Source: Antedon mediterranea (lineage: Eukaryota > Echinodermata > Crinoidea > Comatulida > Antedonidae). From it: a DNA stretch of 64,000 bases. The translations under genes were made by a program, and so were the position numbers. Shown piece after piece: positions 55,701 through 64,000 of the stretch. The notes beneath the pieces are model-generated. The model saw only the letters and a program-made list of their open reading frames with translations, was not told where the DNA came from and made no database searches. The stretch spans positions 3,759,001-3,823,000 of the forward strand of contig NC_092680.1 of assembly GCF_964355755.1 (NCBI RefSeq), written 5' to 3'. Position 1 is the stretch's first letter. Every line of letters starts with the position of its first letter.

Positions 55701-56820
55701 TTCCGTTTCCTTGATTATGAGCATTTGAAAATATCTAATGCAGTATAAACTGTCAATGTCATGTATTTAATTTACAAATATAAATTTCTTCTTCCAAAAA
55801 TTATTTTACTATATTCTTCATTTAGATTTTTAAAAGAATGACATTATTTGATTGGAAAACATTTAATTTAAAAGTTAGTAACTTTTATAATCGAATGGTG
55901 ACCGTTTTTTAATTTATTTTTTTCTACCCAGCTGAAGCTGATCATTAGTAGGCAACCTGCCCCAACAAAATCAAATCAAAGTAAATAGAATTTTGATTAA
56001 CATTATTCCATTAACAATAATTAATTTGTTCGTTGAGCTCGGAATACCTCATTAACTAAATAATCAACGGAAAAAACAATACTGTTTTGTTAATAAAATA
56101 AATGGCAATTCAATCCTACTAAATTTAAAAAAAATTACTTAAGAATAAATTACCGTAGGCCTAGTATAAAATTATTATTATTAATATTATTTCAATTCAA
56201 TTCAATTCACATTTATTTACTCATCGTTTATAAATACAGTTTCATAGCATAAATGATGGCAAGGATCCTGCATAGAGAAGTTTAAACTTCTGTTTTCGCA
56301 GGACCCTTTTACATAAAAAACATAAAACAATAAACACAACATAATAGATACAAAATAAAATAAAAAACATTTCCTATATACATTTTAGAGTTGTTCATCA
56401 TCAAAAAGCGATACTGTTTTTCTAACATGATTATTTATACATTTTGTCTTAAAATAAATAATTCACAAATTCATCATTTCATGTAACTCACTTTAAAAAA
56501 TCGTCATTCCACAGTCGAAATGCTGGCATAGAGCTAGCAGCCCCACGCATTAGCAGAGGCTTTCCCTTGTTCACATAATCTTCATAAAATTGTTTAGGGT
56601 GAGGTATGGCTTCCACGGTATCTATCCCAGGCTCTGCAGGTCGATGCGAGCCGAGCGGCTGCAGGTGGCCAGTCGGTGGTTTTGCAGCAGCGTCACCTCC
56701 CCCGATTGCACCATCTGATGCTGCAGAACTATTCTGTACTTTTTGAACTAGGCCTACAAATAATATGCACAATAGTTGCATTAAAGAAAGTAAACATTTG
56801 TTGTAATCTGGATATAACAT
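49771..56820 (-). CDS. JmjC-domain 2-oxoglutarate oxygenase with EF-hand and KDEL, ER-luminal
   Basis: Putative Fe(II)/2-oxoglutarate hydroxylase of the secretory pathway; substrate unknown. Exons in transcript order: 56492-56820, 53528-53679, 52903-53072, 51517-51671, 50759-50926, 50412-50520, 49771-49926; 412 aa. An in-frame ATG at 56850 would add 10 residues. N-terminus MLYPDYNKCLLSLMQLLCIL is signal-peptide-like, then a low-complexity linker. JmjC/cupin-8 domain about 80-290: HPKQFYEDYVNKGKPLLMRG, iron ligands His and Asp in SVLHYDEVDN, third ligand His in KWFHQV, and DGKKEFFMV for 2-oxoglutarate. A canonical EF-hand loop DSNLNGRITEEE follows near residue 367, and the protein ends KTTKDEL, an ER-retrieval signal. 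It resembles JMJD7/TYW5-like small JmjC proteins, but I recognise no human protein with this exact order. Splice phases all close. Confidence 0.88.
50948..51111. mobile_element. F1 foldback MITE, copy 24
   Basis: Starts TTAAGCTCTATCTAGTTTGA (a short left-arm deletion) and ends GATAGTGTAGACAGAGCTTT. JmjC gene intron 4. Confidence 0.9.
51318..51486. mobile_element. TIR element with TACAGTCA(A)CTCTCCC ends
   Basis: Left TACAGTCAACTCTCCCAA, right TTTGGGAGGTGACTGTA; 169 bp with further inner matches (GTCTGGTTTTCG / GTCTGGTTTTGGGAGAG). There is no ORF. MITE-like. Confidence 0.65.
51951..52074. mobile_element. F1 foldback MITE, copy 25
   Basis: TTAAGCTATGTCTACACTAT to CACATGTTAGACGGAGATTT; right arm shortened. 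JmjC gene intron 3. Confidence 0.85.
52365..52450 (-). repeat. tRNA-derived SINE-like fragment
   Basis: On the minus strand TGGTGCATTGATAGAGTGCC followed by TGTGGTTCAATTCCC looks like degenerate A and B boxes of a tRNA promoter. It is not a functional tRNA; no closed cloverleaf could be drawn. Confidence 0.45.
53126..53286. mobile_element. F1 foldback MITE, copy 26
   Basis: TAAAGCCCTGGCTACACTAT to GATAGTGTAGACAGGGTTTT. JmjC gene intron 2. Confidence 0.93.
54717..54955 (+). repeat. tRNA-derived SINE
   Basis: Head TGATAGCCGAGTGGTTAGGA (A box) and CCCGGGTTCAATTCCCG (B box) resemble a tRNA. The body has AAAGGCGGCGTGGAAAGGAA and CACATAATGCCGAGGCTTAG, and the end is T-rich. This is the typical plan of a tRNA-headed SINE with a conserved body. 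It lies in JmjC gene intron 1. Confidence 0.7.
55053..55343. mobile_element. TIR element with ATGCACTTGTCAATT ends
   Basis: The 15-bp ends ATGCACTTGTCAATT and AATTGACAAGTGCAT are perfect inverted repeats, 291 bp apart. The interior is rich in GTGCGTCATGG / GACGCAC words and more GC-rich than its surroundings. There is no ORF. Non-autonomous DNA transposon. Confidence 0.8.
56190..56350. repeat. Retroelement-tail-like repeat with AGAAGTTTAAACTTCT palindrome
   Basis: TTCAATTCAATTCACATTTA, then AAGGATCCTGCATAGAGAAG, TTTAAACTTCTGT, GCAGGACCC, then an A-rich end. The 16-bp palindrome AGAAGTTTAAACTTCT lies between CCTGC and GCAGG arms. Confidence 0.5.
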
Positions 56821-56850
56821 ATCGGTAAAATCACCACGATAACGCCACAA

Positions 56851-57982
56851 GCCTTGTCGCGTTGCTTTGTTGTTTCCGTCTCACATGTACGCTGCCATGT
56901 TGTTTTATTAATATTATTCAAAGGAATGACGGGAACGATATGATGCATCATGGGATTTTTACAATGCATGACGGTCCACGATACTGGAGGTCGTGAGTGA
57001 GGGAAAAGTTGTTTTTGTGTTTAGCATGATACATTTTCACATTTAAATCATTAATATGTGTGTTTTATGAACTGATTATTGTACATGACCATCCTGAACT
57101 ATTTCTTGTAGTTTTGTTATGTTTGAGGTTTGTATTAAAATTTCATTGAAGAATTGAAAACAAAGTATTCAATGGGTTTTGTAATTCATTATTGATTATA
57201 CCACCTTCAGAATCTGTGTGTGTAGTGTGAATGGAAGGATATTTTGTGCTTTATAAAATACTGTACAGTGACTAAATATTATTAGCTCATTTCAGGCAAG
57301 CTTACAATCTTTATCTATTTGCACCGCCAAAAGACACGATATGCATATTTTACTGCAGGAGTTTTTACGATTGACTTTACTTAGTACTATGCTAAATAAA
57401 TAGTCTGCACGTGGAACCCGATTTAAAAATAATAACGTTAAAGCATGACAAAGGATATTTTGTTGCATGAAATTTAAATGGTTAATTTAAGTTTTTGTTC
57501 TACTTCCTCTGTATTTAGCCTAATGATTCAACTGAGTAGTTGATACATACTGTAGGCGTGGCTTCTTCATACATGGACGTGGCTTCATTCAACTTTACTG
57601 CTTAGTTTCATTTTATAATTATGAATTTTGATTAGTTTAGTACTGTAAGAACGTTAACTTATAACGCTCCCAGTTTTTTTGATCTTCTGAATTCAGAACT
57701 TTAATAAAAAAAAATAATAAATAAAATACAGTATGCCTACAAATAAAAATAAGAGGGCCAAATAACAATTTTTGTCATGATTGATCATGATATGATTTGG
57801 GCCTAGAAGCCTTTGTGGCGCTACACACTGGATTGGTTGTTGGTGGCTCACAATTTTTAATTCATGTATGTCAAATTGAAATGTGATAGTTCTTTTTGAT
57901 ATTTTGGAACATTGCTCTTTTTGCTTTAGATTGACTGATTTACTGTGAAGTGATATATAGTTCCAGATTTCTCTGTTCAACA
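56851..57982. promoter_or_regulatory. Divergent 5' region of the JmjC gene and ZNF592-like gene
   Basis: 1.1 kb between the two upstream start codons. No CpG-rich core is obvious. A TTTTGCTTTAG acceptor near 57934 may begin the ZNF first coding exon, which would imply an upstream UTR exon. The minus-strand ORF at 57693-58073 overlaps that exon and has no domain. Promoter role is inferred from layout. Confidence 0.45.
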
Positions 57983-60948
57983 ATGGAAGCAGACAGCTCA
58001 AATAAGGTATTTCTGCTGATACAATGAACTTCTCCATCCCATACTGAATTTCCTTAAAATGGAAACGTTCCAATTATTGACAAAATATATTTCTACTTTT
58101 TAAAATGCATACCTTTAAGCCAACCAAAGTTTAAATGAGATTACACGGATACAAGGATACAAGGAAACTTTATTCATTCCAACTTGGGAAATTGTCTTAT
58201 ATTACAATGCCATAAACAAAATTGAAATTACTTTAAATATAAAAAAAAAGGTGTTTCAAAGAAAAGTTGGCAGAGTCTTCTTAAAAAAGATTTTTGTTCA
58301 CTTTTCAGGTTTCTTCCAGTAGTACAACCTTGCCACCTGATGGCCTGCTTAACAGTTATGATAATCAAGCTAACAGAAGAGAAGAAGGCCAAGCTGGGAA
58401 TGGCATCAGCGACCATTCCAAAATGAACAGTTGTATGTTAGAGAGAGAATCAAACATGACTGCCATTCAGACATCAGTAGAGGGCAGAAACTCAAATGAA
58501 ACCTTGCCTAAAAGTAATCAAATTACTCATAAAACCATAGAAGGATCAGGTACTGTACCAATTTCTGTCTCAGCTGTGCAAGCACTGAACAAACCCCCAA
58601 CAGGACAATTATCAATAGCATCATCAGCTCCTATGTTTATCAAGCCTTTGATAAAAGTACCGGAAATTGGCAAAGTGTCATCTGCATCGCATACGTTGGC
58701 ATTGATTTCAGAAAATGTTGTGAAGACGATAAGCAGTGTTGGTAGTGTTCAAGCAGCAGCTAACTCAACGAGGCCAACGTCAACTATTGCACCGCGTAAC
58801 TCAAAGAGCCGTAAATTGAGTTACAAGTTCATCAGTTCAGCTGCGCAGAAGACTTCAAACAGTAATCGCGATGCAGGAGAGATAAATTTAACAGACCTGA
58901 TAAAAACAACTTCATTTGAGTTAAATTCTCAGTGGTATTCTGTCAACAGTGGAGGGTTGTCGAACCTATTTAAATCTGGGCCAAAGCATGTTGTGAAAGA
59001 AGTACCTGAGCGCTTTGTTGATAGACTGACGGGTAGTCCATTCAAGTGTCTAGGCTGTGGTGACTCATACACCTTAAAATCTAGTCTTCAAATGCATGTT
59101 AATAGATGCAGCAGTCTTATCAAGTACAAATGCCCTTACTGTAACATCACAAAAACCTTCTATAACAAGTGTAGTCTGTTTATTCATGCACGTGACCATG
59201 CAAGAGTTACGAAGAAACCGTTTGAGTTGCGTGCTAATCTTGCAAATCTGTCAGTGATACCTGTTCAAGAAATGAACTTTTTCAATCGAGGAGAACACAA
59301 TGTTGAAGATGGCCAAACCAAAAAAATGATAATGGAAACCCAAGAGAAAGTCATTCAACCTAAAGATTCAGTCGGGGAACTTAGCAAGACGAAAGACAAG
59401 GTCAGTGATAGAAGCCAAGAATATGTCAAAGATGGGATGAAAATGTGTCTAATATGTATGGAACGATTTACGGCTCTTAACACCAAAGCTAATCACTTTA
59501 AAAGAGAAACGAAAAGAGTAGTATGTCAGCTGTGTGATCAGATTTTGTTCAACCCATGCATGGCAGAGTTGCACAAAAACTTCCACCTTCATAGGCAACC
59601 TCTGCAGTGTCCTGACTGTGGACTGGTTTCTGATACTGAAAGAGAAGCATATAGGCATATCCAACAGTCTTGTTTTCACATGGCACGCAAGATCTTAGTA
59701 CGCTGTTCTGTTTGCAACATCTACGTGTCAAGCTTTAAGGTTTACCAGAATCATCTCATCGACAGACATGCAGAGAGCTTCTTTAAGTGCGTGGAATGCC
59801 AATTGGCGTACAGATCGGTAGAAAGCTTAAAATGCCATACTGTTGTTGAACACAAAAATAGCAAGAATTCAAGCATGTGTAACATCATTTTGAAATGCCC
59901 ACTGTGTGAGACGGTCTTTGGAAACAAGAAGCAATTGACGGCACACATTCAAAGCACACATACTTACTCGGATTTGAGTGAAGTAAAAGTCGTTCATGAG
60001 TGTTCTCATTGTGGAAAACTCTTTCAACAACTATCATCACTTGATACTCATATGTTACTTACACATAAAAACTGCGCTGGCCATTTCCATTGTGAATTCT
60101 GCAACCGAGCTGTTCAGTTCTGTGATCTTGCAATTCACAAGAAGCATTGTAGCCTGAAGTTACATAGCAAAGTGAAAAGCTCTGAAGATGTTGGTGCGTT
60201 GATGTCAAAGGATGGTGAGGGCAGCGGAAAGTCACAAGTAGATAATCACGATAACGCAAACACCAATGACATTGCCGATGTTTTTGTATGTTTACATTGT
60301 TCGAAAGATGGTAAAAATATGGTTTTTAAATCTAAACAAGATCTTGATACTCATTACTTGATGTTAAAACACAAGGAGGCTGTTCTGAAAAATGCTATTG
60401 ATATGACCAGGGCAGGCCATGACCTAACTGATAGTAAAAGAAAGTCAGACAGTCAAGATGATGTAGTTCCGTTGAAGAAACTAAAGATCATCCTGCCACG
60501 AAAAGACTTCAGGTGTGGTCTCTGCGATTTTAAATGCTCTGCCCGAGACGAATTTAAAAACCATCTTGCAGAAAAACATGAAGCTACTAGTGAACACCAG
60601 TGCCAAGAATGCGGCTTGTCATTCCGCGCAGCATTCTCGCTAAAGATGCATCTACGAGCCGTACACAAAATCTACGATTTGGGTCAATATTTAAACGAAA
60701 AAAGTCCTGACGTTCAGGAAATTGCGCCCAATGAAGAGAACGCTGAAAAGAAGATAAAACTAAAGCCGTCACCAGCCGCTCACATTGTGAATAAATATGA
60801 TATAAATTCAATGGAATGTCAGGTTTGTTACAAAGTGTTTGATACGGAGATAAACCTGAAAACACACATGCGTAATCACGGCATGGCTTTCATCAAGTCA
60901 AAACGTAAAATGTCTTTGGATGGGAAAGATGGTAATAAGTCATTTTAG
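57983..60948 (+). CDS. C2H2 zinc-finger protein, ZNF532/592/687 family
   Basis: Nuclear multi-zinc-finger protein; in vertebrates ZNF687/592 work with ZMYND8 on chromatin. Two coding exons: 57983-58006 (MEADSSNK; CAACAATGG start context) and 58309-60948, joined in phase 0; 887 aa. The diagnostic segment RFVDRLTGSPFKCLGCGDSY...YNKCSLFIHARDH (about 240-305) matches the family signature of a finger followed by FFNKCSLL-AREH. Further C2H2 units follow, among them CQLCDQILFNPCMAELHKNF, CPDCGLVSDTEREAYRHI, CPLCETVFGNKKQLTAHI, CSHCGKLFQQLSSLDTHM, CGLCDFKCSARDEFKNHL, CQECGLSFRAAFSLKMHL and a last CQVCYKVFDTEINLKTHM. It is shorter than human members (about 1240-1300 aa), mainly at the Ser/Thr-rich N-terminus. 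The upstream in-frame codons at 58294-58308 are intronic. Confidence 0.93.
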
Positions 60949-62708
60949 ATCAGCAGCGGTAAAATTATTTTAAATTGAGGGAGCTTATTCTGCGTTCATT
61001 AGACAACTTGTAATACACAAGAATACGTGAACAGTCCATTAATGTGGAAAACTGGGGTAAAATGACCCACTAAAAAACCCTGTTACCATGATTCCTTATA
61101 GCTACTTGGCCTAAAGCATGTAAAAAGCACCTTATTTTTTAATTTAAAAACATTATTATAGTGCAAATCACGTGGTTCCCAGGTTCCGCTTGAACGCAGC
61201 TTTATACTCTCATCGGTATAGTATAAAATAATATTTTCTTTAGATAAAAACAATACTTAATACGATGTACCCAAAAAAATTAAACACGGTTTTTATTAAC
61301 ACTTATTTCGATTAATTGTTTAACAATTTGTGGCTAAATACTCTTTTTATTTAGTGTTATTTTATTTTTCATTATGAATTTTGTAAATACATTTTTATGG
61401 ATTTTAAACTCTGTATCTTTAAAAAAGATAACAGTTAATTAATAAATATTTAATTTTTGAACTAATGAGACATAGGCTTAGCGCCTTTAAACCAACTAGA
61501 TAATTACAATTTGTGTTTTTCATTATTTTATAATCATATATCGGACCCAATTGCATGTGTTTCCTGTAAAATACTTCCTGAATATACAGTATTACTTGCT
61601 TTGTTTATTTGCACAAGATTAAGTTTACAACATTTTTTGGCAAAGGTCAACCTACGCCCTATTGCACAAAGCTTATTAAAATTGCCATATGTCACATTTT
61701 TCTAAGTTCTTAATTTATTGATATGGCTTAATTTTTTCTGTAGTGCATATTGTAAAATGTACTGTAGACATTTGCCCTCAATAACATTTTTTTTACTGTG
61801 TTTGTGAAAAATTGGTAGAAAGATTGAGAATACAATCTAATTGGACTGTCACATAATTATCATCAATTATAATTTACTGTAATGTTCAGTATTTTTTAAT
61901 AGTTATTTTGTGCAAAAAATGTTTATATTCATTTAATTTATAATTATTTATTTTTACTTTAGCTTTTTTACATTTTCAAATTCAAATACTATGTGTTAGT
62001 TGCTGTTTTTTTAAAGCTGTATATATACAGTAGTATGTTTCTGAATAACATTTTTCAATTAATCAAATGTAAGGTTTTTTTTTTATAAATACCAAGGTAA
62101 TTTTTAAGTAATAAATCATGCCATGTTCTTGTTTTATTGTGTAAGTAGTTTACAATTAGTCGTTTTACTGTTTTAAAGTGTTGGCGTTGGGTTGCAATGT
62201 TGGTGTTGTTCTGTGTTAAGACACAATGTAGTTCAAAATAAATAAAATTCAATGAAAGTTCTGTATACGGATACTGTAAATCGAAGAGTAAATGTACCAT
62301 GCATCCTAAAACTATGTGACTGATGGTTATAGTCTAGTGACTCAATATCATGCTATTTTACTAGTCCACTATATACTAGCTTACTTTAGCTACTGTATGT
62401 ACTGTCCTGATTATATTTTGTAAAGGACCAAATGGACTAAAAAATACTATCGTCAACTGTTTGTTCAATGGTGCACTGATTATATAGAAAATTGATCTAC
62501 ATTGCAACATTGTGTGTCATACAGATATTCAAATAAAAAGATGATTAAATAAGTTGGAGTTGTTGCCATAGCACAATCCAATGTGAACAGATGACAAATT
62601 AATAACTCTTTTTAATGTTGAAATCACTATAGTTGATAGTTTAGCTTTCTAGATAGTGATGTGGAAAACAGCCAATAATTCTTAATGTGTTATCTTGTAT
62701 GATGTTGA

Positions 62709-62714
62709 AATAAA
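62709..62714 (+). terminator. Candidate ZNF gene poly(A) signal AATAAA
   Basis: AATAAA followed by AACATC and the GT-rich TTGATTGTGTTGTCCTTTG 20-40 bases downstream, a good poly(A) context. Earlier AATAAA strings (about 62239, 62531) are alternatives. It implies a 1.8-kb 3' UTR. Confidence 0.4.
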
Positions 62715-62754
62715 ACATTGTATAAAACATCAAACTTGATTGTGTTGTCCTTTG

Positions 62755-62903
62755 TAAAGCTCAATCTACATTATCAAACTTTATGTGACAAAAAATGTGG
62801 GCATGATGTCATACCACTACCATATTTGGGTATATCACTACCATTATTTGGGCACATCACACTTTTTTTGTCAAACTAGTTTGATAGTGTAGACAGAGCT
62901 TAA
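62755..62903. mobile_element. F1 foldback MITE, copy 27
   Basis: TAAAGCTCAATCTACATTAT to GATAGTGTAGACAGAGCTTA. Confidence 0.93.
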
Positions 62904-63249
62904 GCAATTTATGATTTAATTAAGCATATTTTGCATGATTGGCTTGAACACTACATGCTTATCCACTCAACCAAAAAAAAAAAGGAAAAAAGTCGTAGAA
63001 TATTTTAATGACTTCAATTAACATCAATTAATAACAATTATTTATGCACTAGATTATGAAATGAAAATAATAACTTTATTATAAAGAACAAAACAAGTAA
63101 CACCAATTTGTTCTTTGAGTTATTTATTGATGCCAACTAATTGGGCTCACTTTATGTTACGACAAAAAATAGTAATGATAACAATACTGATATAATAAAT
63201 ACTATTCTGATGTAGTTTGTACTTTATACTAAGTACATTGAGAATTCTC

Positions 63250-63335
63250 AAGCAATTCTCGTGTGGGGCTCGAACCCACGACCTTCAGACCACTAGCCTG
63301 GTGTTCATACCTCTAGTCCACCGAGCTTGATGGCT
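63250..63335 (-). repeat. tRNA-derived SINE-like head
   Basis: On the minus strand GCTCGGTGGACTAGAGG, then CGTGGGTTCGAGCCCCACAC, with a perfect GTGGG/CCCAC T-stem and a consensus B box. The acceptor stem and anticodon arm do not close well, so a SINE or tRNA pseudogene is more likely than a working tRNA. Confidence 0.55.
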
Positions 63336-63972
63336 AGGGGTTAGATTTGAGCCCTAGAACTTGTTTGTAACTACAGTAGTTACAAATAATTTTGGTGCAG
63401 TTACGAGTTACCAACACTCTGATGCCAAGCTACTCCACAGTAGTTACAAACAACAATCCTGTTATCAATATCTTGCCAACATTAAAGGACGGAATAAAAC
63501 AGTCTCAAAACCTGGGAATTGGTGCCTTACCACATCAAATGATTCTGCATTGTATCCAAGATTTTTATTTTCAACATTATCATAAATTTCTGAACCGATA
63601 CAGCATTACAATATTCTAAATGGTGATAGAGTTAGGAATTTTAATTGATTTCTATGTAAAATATCTGCGCAAATAAAATGTGCATTAAAAACATATTGGT
63701 CTTACAAAAGATATATAAATATCAAAAAACTATAAAATAACTATCTAGTACATATATTGCAAGGAAAAATTATGAAGTATAATACATTTTTTCGCCCAAA
63801 ATGTGATCAAATTTAGGATTGCATTTTTCGTAAATGTAGCATTTACTTGTTTAGTTGAAATTGCATGCATGATTCAATTTTTCGTTTAAATTTTGAATTT
63901 TGGCCAAGTAGTTTTCTTAGCAAGATTATATATTTATTTAGCACAAAATCAGCGACCATCCAAACAACCAGT

Positions 63973-64000
63973 TTAAAGCTAATGTGCCCATATATGGACA
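63973..64000. mobile_element. F1 element, copy 28, partial at window edge
   Basis: TTTAAAGCTAATGTGCCCAT then ATATGGACA resembles an F1 left end with most of the arm deleted. It is cut by the end of the window. Confidence 0.6.

Larger units (their letters stand above)
60949..64000. other. 3' region of the ZNF gene and downstream intergenic DNA
   Basis: AT-rich, many AATAAA strings, no further exon recognised. It holds F1 copies 27 and 28 and a SINE-like repeat. The overlapping ORFs at 61511-61705 and 63361-63619 have no domain. Confidence 0.65.

Noticed and set aside
57693-58073. 126-aa minus-strand ORF between the JmjC and ZNF genes
   Set aside because: No domain, AT-driven codons, and it overlaps the ZNF first coding exon on the other strand.
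58294-58308. Upstream extension of the long ZNF reading frame
   Set aside because: It crosses a clear TTTTCAG acceptor at 58302-58308 and lacks an ATG; the ATG exon at 57983-58006 joins in frame instead.
63250-63335. Functional tRNA gene
   Set aside because: T arm and B box are good, but acceptor, D and anticodon arms do not pair properly; called SINE-like.
63361-63619. Two overlapping ORFs of 74-75 aa near the right end
   Set aside because: No domain, overlapping frames, next to a repeat; no splice or poly(A) context.

Overview
The window is invertebrate animal nuclear DNA. It is AT-rich, carries six spliced protein genes with short exons and canonical GT-AG introns, and is full of short DNA transposons, SINE-like repeats and minisatellites. 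Gene content (CatSper2, MALT1 paracaspase, KATNAL2, PIAS, and a ZNF532/592/687-family zinc-finger protein) and the many TAGGCCTA palindromes suggest a marine invertebrate deuterostome, most likely an echinoderm or another ambulacrarian. The species cannot be named from the sequence.

The six genes alternate strictly in strand. PIAS (-, about 0.76-21.5 kb) is head-to-head with KATNAL2 (+, 21.6-27.9 kb). CATSPER2 (-, 30.7-35.9 kb) is head-to-head with MALT1 (+, 37.0-47.1 kb). An ER-type JmjC/EF-hand protein ending in KDEL (-, 49.8-56.8 kb) is head-to-head with the ZNF592-like gene (+, 58.0-60.9 kb). All six reading frames were assembled by hand through the splice sites. Every codon phase closes, with one doubtful junction in CATSPER2. 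Five genes have clear human counterparts. From recalled human maps, PIAS2-KATNAL2 and MALT1-ZNF532 are neighbours on human 18q21, so the block looks like retained ancestral linkage.

The PIAS introns (2-20 kb) hold the largest repeats: a 71-bp satellite (2.5-3.8 kb), a 50-bp satellite (12.7-14.0 kb) that starts 7 nt inside an intron, and a minisatellite at 18.7-19.6 kb. Introns and intergenic DNA from 7 kb to the end carry about 28 copies or fragments of one foldback element (called F1 here; ends AAAGCTCTGTCTACACTATC) and about 7 of a second (F2; ends AGCTTGGTTCCCACTA). Several lie within 40 bp downstream of 5' splice sites. One F2 copy sits inside the donor of CATSPER2 exon 4, and its target-site duplication plus terminal bases rebuild a working GTAAAG donor.

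Functionally the genes are unrelated: SUMO ligation (PIAS), microtubule severing (KATNAL2), sperm calcium entry (CATSPER2), NF-kB-type signalling and proteolysis (MALT1), a putative ER-lumen 2-oxoglutarate hydroxylase (JmjC), and chromatin or transcription (ZNF). No operon, CRISPR, phage or prokaryotic feature is present. The points most worth follow-up are the transposon-derived splice donors, the probable U12-type intron in CATSPER2, the satellite touching a PIAS donor, the JmjC/EF-hand/KDEL architecture, and a cluster of oriented CGTGCGTTA motifs at 9.5-11.7 kb.
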